From: Oscillospiraceae bacterium
GTDB taxonomy: Bacteria; Bacillota; Clostridia; Oscillospirales; CAG-272
Reading direction: 5' to 3'
Assembly (NCBI GenBank): GCA_015065455.1
Contig: SVQI01000007.1
Coordinates: 1-64,000 of the forward strand
DNA length: 64,000 nt
The translations under genes and the position numbers were made by a program. Shown piece after piece: positions 58,879 through 64,000 of this stretch. The number at the start of each line of letters is the position of its first letter. Position 1 is the stretch's first letter. The notes under the pieces are model-generated. The model did no database searches. It saw only the letters and a program-made list of their open reading frames with translations, and had not been told where the DNA came from.

Positions 58879-59739
58879 TTAGAACCTCTTTATCCAGTTC
58901 ATAAAAGAATAATAATCTTTAATTTCCTGAGATACTTCTTGTAATGGTGTGTTAATAAACGATAAAAAGTCTTTTTCGTCACGTTCATTTTCAACAATCA
59001 TAACGTTTTCTTCTTTATAAAAATCATATTCTACGGCACGAAGATTATTGGTAATGATCTTCTTTCCAAAATATATAGCTTCCATCATTCGAAGCGACAG
59101 CCCTGTTTTGGGATCGTTATAATAGTCGAATATACATCTGCTTTTCTGCATTCTTTTGACAGAATTAGCATAACTCATAGAAGCGGGCTTTGAGCGATCA
59201 ATTTTCGGATGAGTCGCCGTTATATAAAAATCCGTCGTAAGTCCCAACTTTTCAAACAGGCTCTTATATTTCATCAATATAGGATACCGCCCTTTGTCTT
59301 TTCCGATAAACGATAAATCTGAAACACACTCAGCTTCAGAAGGAACGACAAGCTCGGGAAAATAAAACGTGCTGTTGTATTTTAATGAGTATTTCTCGCA
59401 ATCCGACGGTGAATATGACCATATTTCATATTCCTTGGGTACTTTTTCAACAGGAAAAGATACTCCGACAGGATTCCAATAATAGAAAATCAATCTTTTA
59501 TCAGGATTTTTTTTGCTTATATATTTCAATATTTTAGAATCGTTAATTCCGCTGTCAAACACGATTATAGTATCGTCATTTGTGTTATTTATGGCTTCAT
59601 TTACGTTGTAACCCGGTATTACACAGCGCAAAAGCGGAGCAATTCTTATTGCCAATGCATTTGTCGATTTTAATATTTTTTCGCATCGAACCCCTTGAGC
59701 CTGAATATGTTTGCTAAACATATCGCAATTTACTATCAT
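58879..59739 (-). CDS. Putative glycosyltransferase (GT-B-like)
   Basis: 286 residues. The C-terminal half has the donor-site pattern 'DYYNDPKTGLSLRMMEAIYFGKKIITNN' seen in CgeB/capsule-type glycosyltransferases. The N-terminal half ('DTIIVFDSGINDSKILKYI', 'KRLIFYYWNPVGVSF') looks like a Rossmann acceptor domain. Sugar and linkage unknown. AGGAGG precedes the ATG. Transcribed between a GT4 enzyme and wzy. Confidence 0.7.
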   Translation of the reverse strand: MIVNCDMFSKHIQAQGVRCEKILKSTNALAIRIAPLLRCVIPGYNVNEAINNTNDDTIIVFDSGINDSKILKYISKKNPDKRLIFYYWNPVGVSFPVEKVPKEYEIWSYSPSDCEKYSLKYNSTFYFPELVVPSEAECVSDLSFIGKDKGRYPILMKYKSLFEKLGLTTDFYITATHPKIDRSKPASMSYANSVKRMQKSRCIFDYYNDPKTGLSLRMMEAIYFGKKIITNNLRAVEYDFYKEENVMIVENERDEKDFLSFINTPLQEVSQEIKDYYSFMNWIKRF

Positions 59740-59760
59740 ATTTTTTGCTCCTCCTAAAAG

Positions 59761-60810
59761 TTAATGCTTTTCTATAGCCGTAATATATTGACTGTATATT
59801 ACATCGCAATAACCGTCAATATCCGTAAATCTTTTTGATTTCTCAATACAACCAACACGTAGTTTTTCACGGAGAGTGTCGTCAGACAATATATCAAGAA
59901 TACGTTCGACCAATTCTTCGTCTTTGTCGCTCAAAAAACCATTCACACCGTTTTCGATAACGTCTAACATTCCGTCTACGGGAGTTGATACGATAGGCGT
60001 TCCCAATATTTGCGCTTCTATCGCGACCATCGGTGTTCCTTCAAACCTCGATGTCATAATCATAGCCTTGCTTCTCTTTATCAATGGTAACGGTTTATTG
60101 GTGTAACCCAAATAATCAACTTGATTTTCTAAATTATAGTCAGCAATAAAGGTCTCAACGTATCCTGCGTAATCACCGCTACCCGCAATCGCAATTCTAA
60201 TATCGTTTTTCTTTTCACACAGACTCTTTATAACACTCATAAGGCGTTCGGGATTTTTTTGATGCGTAAGTCTGCCAACATATAAAACGTCATAACCGTT
60301 TTGTTCAGTTTCTTCTTCAGCTTTACCAATAGTCAGTGAACCGTCCATTACGTTATACAGTACACTGCTTTTTTTCTTTAACAGCCCTCTGAACTGAAAA
60401 CCGTCAAACGATGATTTTGAAACCCAGAATATATGATTGAATTTTCGGGAAAATAACGTCCACATCGCATTTTTAATCAAAAGGGATATGCCCTTATTAT
60501 TGTTAACGTGCATATGGACCACGATCGGTATTTTTGAAGCACACGTTGCTGACAATAACGATGCTGAACGGTCGTGAGCATGAATAACATCGGGTTTTAC
60601 TTTATCAATAACCCTGCTAATTTCTTTTTTTGACATAGAATATACAGGTTCAAAGTCTATTCCATTGTCGGTCAAAAACTTTCTTATTTGACCGTCGCGA
60701 CTACAGTAAACAGATTCAACGCCGTTTTTCCGAAGTCCTGTAATAATTTGAAATACTACGTTTTCTGCGCCGGAAAATGAATTGCTCTGTAGTATATGCA
60801 AAACCTTCAT
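59761..60810 (-). CDS. Family 4 glycosyltransferase
   Basis: 349 residues, GT-B fold. 'ILQSNSFSGAENVVFQIITGL' at the N-terminus, 'DVIHAHDRSASLLSA', 'VLYVGRLTHQKNPERLMSVI', 'IAIAGSGDY' and the donor-site 'TSRFEGTPMVAIEAQILGTPIV' with its E-x7-E pattern. Adds a sugar to the lipid-linked repeat unit; donor unknown. GAAGGGA precedes the ATG. Confidence 0.88.
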   Translation of the reverse strand: MKVLHILQSNSFSGAENVVFQIITGLRKNGVESVYCSRDGQIRKFLTDNGIDFEPVYSMSKKEISRVIDKVKPDVIHAHDRSASLLSATCASKIPIVVHMHVNNNKGISLLIKNAMWTLFSRKFNHIFWVSKSSFDGFQFRGLLKKKSSVLYNVMDGSLTIGKAEEETEQNGYDVLYVGRLTHQKNPERLMSVIKSLCEKKNDIRIAIAGSGDYAGYVETFIADYNLENQVDYLGYTNKPLPLIKRSKAMIMTSRFEGTPMVAIEAQILGTPIVSTPVDGMLDVIENGVNGFLSDKDEELVERILDILSDDTLREKLRVGCIEKSKRFTDIDGYCDVIYSQYITAIEKH

Positions 60811-60859
60811 TTTTGGTATTCCCTTCTGTTTTCGTTTAGCTCGCTTGCGTAATGATTTA

Positions 60860-62005
60860 TTATCCTTTTAGCTCAGCTTTATATATTTCACGAATTTCTT
60901 CAGCTACGGTTTCAGTACTGAATTTCTGTATAGTAATCAGATTGTTTTTTCCCATTTTTTCTCGCATTTCAACATCTGAAGCAAGCAAATTCAGCTTTTC
61001 TGCATACGCAGATACGTCTGTTACGCCGCACAAAAATCCGCCCTCTGTATTTTCAAGCAAATCTGTATTTCCTCTGATCTTACTTGCAATACAAGGAAGT
61101 CCAGATACCATAGCTTCCATCATAGAACGGGGCAATCCCTCTTGCTTTGACGTAAACAAGAAAATATCGGCTGCCGAAAGTAATTCCTTAATATCGGAAC
61201 GAAATCCGAGAAAATGAATTTGCTCTGCAATTTTAAGCTCCTGAACAAGCGTTTTAAGCGCGCTTTCTTCGGGCCCTTTGCCGCAAATATAGAAATGTAA
61301 GCTCTTATTTTTACATTCTGCTATCGCACGTATTGCCGTATCATAGTTTTTGCGTTCGATGAGATCTCCCATTGAAATCATAGCAACGTCACTGTTGTTC
61401 AAACCTAATTCAGTGCGCTTAGCTTCTCTTGAAGATTCTTCGGTATTGTACTGTGCAGTATCAATTCCAACACCGTGAACGTAATATACTTTACCGTCCT
61501 TGCGCAATTTCAGTTTGTTTTTTGCAAGCTCATAGTCTTCCTTATTAATGGTAATAATAGCATCGGTATAGTGAGCCAACCATTTTTCCACGGGGTAATA
61601 GATAAGCCAATTCTTCATTGGTGCCCCGTTATAAAAATGAAACCCATGCGCTTGGTATATAACCTTTTTTACCTTACATTTCTTTCCTGCAAAGCGCCCG
61701 AGAATACCGCCTACAGGAGTATTGCAGTGGATATAATCAATCTTGTTTTCTCGAATAATATTGCACAATTGTTTGTATGCTTTTATATTTTGAAAAGAAA
61801 ATGGACTACGACAAATCGGCACGTGTAATAAGTGAACCCCATATTTTTCTTCATCTGCATTTATATCATCAGGTGTTGACTGCGATCGGTTTGCAACAGA
61901 GTAAAAAGTTAACCCCATCAATTTTGCAGCCTTTATAGCAGAACCAACAAAACCGTACGACATTCTTTTTCCCGCAATATTAGTAACATATAACAAATTA
62001 TCCAT
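60860..62005 (-). CDS. Family 4 glycosyltransferase (EpsD-like)
   Basis: 381 residues. 'KVIYQAHGFHFYNGAPMKNW' and 'YPVEKWLAHYTDAIITINKEDYELA' are typical of EpsD/Cps-type enzymes. 'VAMISMGDLIERKNYDTAIRAIA' and 'FTSKQEGLPRSMMEAMVSGLPCIAS' give the donor site. Its start overlaps the end of the CapA-like gene by eight bases, so the two are translationally coupled. Confidence 0.88.
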   Translation of the reverse strand: MDNLLYVTNIAGKRMSYGFVGSAIKAAKLMGLTFYSVANRSQSTPDDINADEEKYGVHLLHVPICRSPFSFQNIKAYKQLCNIIRENKIDYIHCNTPVGGILGRFAGKKCKVKKVIYQAHGFHFYNGAPMKNWLIYYPVEKWLAHYTDAIITINKEDYELAKNKLKLRKDGKVYYVHGVGIDTAQYNTEESSREAKRTELGLNNSDVAMISMGDLIERKNYDTAIRAIAECKNKSLHFYICGKGPEESALKTLVQELKIAEQIHFLGFRSDIKELLSAADIFLFTSKQEGLPRSMMEAMVSGLPCIASKIRGNTDLLENTEGGFLCGVTDVSAYAEKLNLLASDVEMREKMGKNNLITIQKFSTETVAEEIREIYKAELKG

Positions 62006-62954
62006 TCTTCTTTACCTCGCTCCGCAATGCATTTAAATCAAACACTTTTTGATCCACAAAACTATTGCTGACAAAAAACAAATAATATTTACGGAAAATA
62101 TATCTTAATTTAGAAAATTTACCTGTATAACATTTTGTTATTTTACGCATATCTACTTTTTTTCCAGTACTATGCAACACATTTTTTGTTTGATACAATT
62201 CTTCCACGTCTATAACAGTATTTGTAACTTCGTCGTAGGTGACAGCCAACGACTTTCTACTCCAACCTTGCCACTTTACCCGATATTTCCTTTTAGAAAC
62301 ACCGTTTTCATCATAATGGCTTGGTTGATTAATATCACCGAACAACGCATTGCCCAAACTATAAAAAATATACTTTCCCTTGTATTGTTCAATGGGTTGA
62401 ATACAGTGAGGGTGATGCCCAATCACCAAATCCACACCATTATCAATCAACCAATGCGCTAGTTCAGTTTGCTCCGCTGATTGCTTGGGATGATGTTCTA
62501 CACCCCAGTGCATTTGCACAACAATTCTAACATTCGGGTTTTGGGAACGCAATTTTTCTATATTTTTAATAAATGTTTCTCTGTGTATTGAAAAATCACA
62601 AGTCACACCTAAATCCATATATGCCATCAAGCAAAGGTCGTCAGACACATAGCAGGGGCTTGTACCTACAATATGTATTTGTTTTTCCTCAATTATGGAT
62701 ATAGTATTTTCAAATCCCGCGTCTTGGTAATCATAGATGTGATTGTTTGCAATTCCAACAGCATTAGGATTAAAACCAAATATTTCATCAAAATTTGATT
62801 CTTCAGAATAAAGATTTATTTTATTTTGTTTGGGTATATAATCCTCCTGTTTCCCTATCACATATTCCAAATTAAAAACATATGGGTATTTTGGTCTATA
62901 CTGACTTGACATTTTTTTTGAAATAAGGGCAACATCACCTAAAAATATAATCAT
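61998..62954 (-). CDS. CapA-family metallophosphatase-fold protein (poly-gamma-glutamate capsule type)
   Basis: 318 residues. 'IIFLGDVALI' at the N-terminus, 'AVGIANNHIYDYQDAGFENT' (N-N-H), 'IVVQMHWGVEH' and 'VDLVIGHHPHCIQP' with 'IFYSLGNALFGD' make up the PGA_cap domain. There is no signal peptide, unlike secreted CapA proteins. CapA-like proteins take part in export or ligation of poly-gamma-glutamate, but this gene lies in a sugar-polymer operon with a CapK-like ligase and no CapBC, so it may attach a non-sugar substituent. AGGAGGAAT precedes the ATG. Confidence 0.82.
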   Translation of the reverse strand: MIIFLGDVALISKKMSSQYRPKYPYVFNLEYVIGKQEDYIPKQNKINLYSEESNFDEIFGFNPNAVGIANNHIYDYQDAGFENTISIIEEKQIHIVGTSPCYVSDDLCLMAYMDLGVTCDFSIHRETFIKNIEKLRSQNPNVRIVVQMHWGVEHHPKQSAEQTELAHWLIDNGVDLVIGHHPHCIQPIEQYKGKYIFYSLGNALFGDINQPSHYDENGVSKRKYRVKWQGWSRKSLAVTYDEVTNTVIDVEELYQTKNVLHSTGKKVDMRKITKCYTGKFSKLRYIFRKYYLFFVSNSFVDQKVFDLNALRSEVKKNG

Positions 62955-63055
62955 CTTATTAATTCCTCCGAATCACTTGTGAAACAATATAAAAATTCAC
63001 CCTCTATAAATTTAAAAAAAGTGGATCTTAATTAACAACATTTTTCACTCGAGTA

Positions 63056-64000
63056 TTATTGTTTTTTCTTGTAATTGCAAATGGTTTTTTTGAACTTTCC
63101 GGAAGATAGTACAGGTATTTCGTCTACTCTTTCAATTTCAATTTCTGCATCACTGCCCAGTATTCCTTTTAAATAATCTTTAATATCCTCGTCTGAATAC
63201 ATATCTCCACCATTTATTCTTATCACATATTCCTTAGCTGTATTTTGAATAAATTGATATTGCTTCAATTTATCATACTTCCACATATAGACACTCCACG
63301 TGTGTGGTGATAAAGGTGTGCCGTCCGTTGCATATATCATATCCACCAATCGTCCGCTGATATTTTTAATAACCTGCCCCTTCCAATTACAGTCCGCTGT
63401 GTTTTTTTGTATTGCCATATCACCTGTATCATATCGAATCAAGGGCATAGCCTTATTGTATAGGTCGGTTAATACAATTCTTCCCATATCACCATCAGCA
63501 ACAGGCTCGTCTTTGTCGGGTTTCAATATTTCAACAATGTATGATGCTCCATTTACGTGAAATTCACAATAATCCTCACACTCTTGTGCAATTGAACCAT
63601 TTTCTTGATTTGAATAATAGGAAAAGACTTTGCATCCGAATACTTTAATAAGCTTTTCTCTTGTATCCTCCGACAAAACTTCTGAACCGGAAATAATTGT
63701 CTTTACATGAAACATTTCCGGTGTATCATTACACTTAATCAAATAATTGACAAGATTTTCAAAGGTGCTGGCATAACCCAACAACATTTTTATTTTTTTA
63801 TCTTTTTTTAACATTGTACGAATACCTTCTAAATTGTTTTCGTCCAATGTCAATATATTTCTCATAACTAAATTTCTTGAAAAAGCTGATAATTTGCTTT
63901 TACGATTTTTCTCAGTCCATATTCTGAAAAAAACATACTTCATTCCAATGGAATATCCGGCTTTCCCCCAAAAATACATCATTTCTGCCAAAACCCTGTT
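63056..64000 (-). CDS. CapK/phenylacetate-CoA ligase-like adenylate-forming protein (5' truncated by window)
   Basis: About 315 residues visible; the frame is open to the window edge, so the N-terminal part with the ATP-binding loop lies outside. 'MLLGYASTFENLVNYL', 'ISGSEVLSEDTREKL', 'VFSYYSNQENGSIAQEC' and 'MPLIRYDTGDMAIQ' are the adenylation motifs of the PaaK/CapK group. 'VDEIPVLSSGKFKKTICNY' carries the C-terminal Lys region. CapK-type proteins are found in capsule loci and may activate an acyl or amino-acid group for polymer decoration. First visible gene of the leftward polysaccharide operon; the promoter is not in the window. Confidence 0.8.
   Translation of the reverse strand, partial: NRVLAEMMYFWGKAGYSIGMKYVFFRIWTEKNRKSKLSAFSRNLVMRNILTLDENNLEGIRTMLKKDKKIKMLLGYASTFENLVNYLIKCNDTPEMFHVKTIISGSEVLSEDTREKLIKVFGCKVFSYYSNQENGSIAQECEDYCEFHVNGASYIVEILKPDKDEPVADGDMGRIVLTDLYNKAMPLIRYDTGDMAIQKNTADCNWKGQVIKNISGRLVDMIYATDGTPLSPHTWSVYMWKYDKLKQYQFIQNTAKEYVIRINGGDMYSDEDIKDYLKGILGSDAEIEIERVDEIPVLSSGKFKKTICNYKKKQ

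Noticed and set aside
1..64000. CRISPR array
   Set aside because: No evenly spaced short direct repeats with unique spacers were seen; the ~198-bp tRNA relics are too few and too far apart.

Overview
The window looks like a chromosome segment of an anaerobic, Gram-positive gut-type clostridium (Bacillota, Clostridia). This rests on a sortase-type surface protein, an LtaS-like enzyme, strong Shine-Dalgarno sites, TTGACA/TATAAT promoters, many [4Fe-4S] proteins, a flavodiiron protein with rubredoxin, and intergenic repeats of a kind common in gut clostridia. The species cannot be named from this sequence.

Layout. (1) 1-5070 is the end of an integrated mobile element: HTH and ribbon-helix-helix genes, two overlapping tyrosine integrases (the first chimeric), and a cargo metallophosphoesterase. 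It abuts an intact tRNA-Pro(UGG). Three truncated tRNA-Pro 5' halves follow at about 200-bp steps, and the outermost still carries a consensus promoter. (2) 5.9-8.3 kb holds a DUF368 (PopT-like) lipid-carrier translocase, a tRNA-Ser(UGA) preceded by a broken copy of itself, a GrpB-family protein and a small membrane protein. (3) 8.4-14.9 kb is one 2176-residue cell-wall adhesin with a VWA domain, five pilin-type isopeptide domains, three DUF11 domains and a PPQTG anchor. (4) 14.9-37.1 kb is mixed housekeeping and cell-surface genes: RadC, ProX-like deacylase, DegV, a zinc-ribbon membrane protein, a cohesin-like protein, an HprK-like kinase, an LtaS-like enzyme, a lipoprotein nuclease, a degenerate M23 protein, hisS-aspS, an Lhr-type helicase and a Nudix hydrolase. 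The gaps between convergent genes are packed with modular repeats, including a roughly 264-bp MITE-like family.

(5) 37.4-49.2 kb is the most interesting part. It is an apparent single operon fumC - hdrB - hdrC - hdrA - flxD/mvhD - flxC - flxB - flxA - frdB-like - frdA-like - Asp/Ala-exchanger-like transporter. The genes together suggest a soluble NADH-dependent, flavin-based electron-bifurcating fumarate reductase. A C4 acid would be imported, malate dehydrated by FumC, and fumarate reduced by FrdAB with electrons from NADH through Flx and Hdr. Ferredoxin would be reduced in parallel and succinate exported. No membrane anchor subunit is encoded.

(6) 50.2-54.8 kb is a redox and oxygen-defence block: a Crp/Fnr regulator divergent from a D-2-hydroxyacid dehydrogenase, with an inverted repeat in the shared promoter region, then a cysteine-rich ferredoxin-like protein, a four-domain flavodiiron protein and a stand-alone rubredoxin. 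(7) 54.8-64 kb is a leftward capsule/exopolysaccharide operon: CapK-like ligase (cut by the window edge), CapA-like, three glycosyltransferases, Wzy, Wzx and a nucleotidyltransferase-fold protein.

Start sites were moved downstream from the longest frame wherever a Shine-Dalgarno site and an ATG supported it. Functions rest on recognised motifs and family resemblance; no database search was run.
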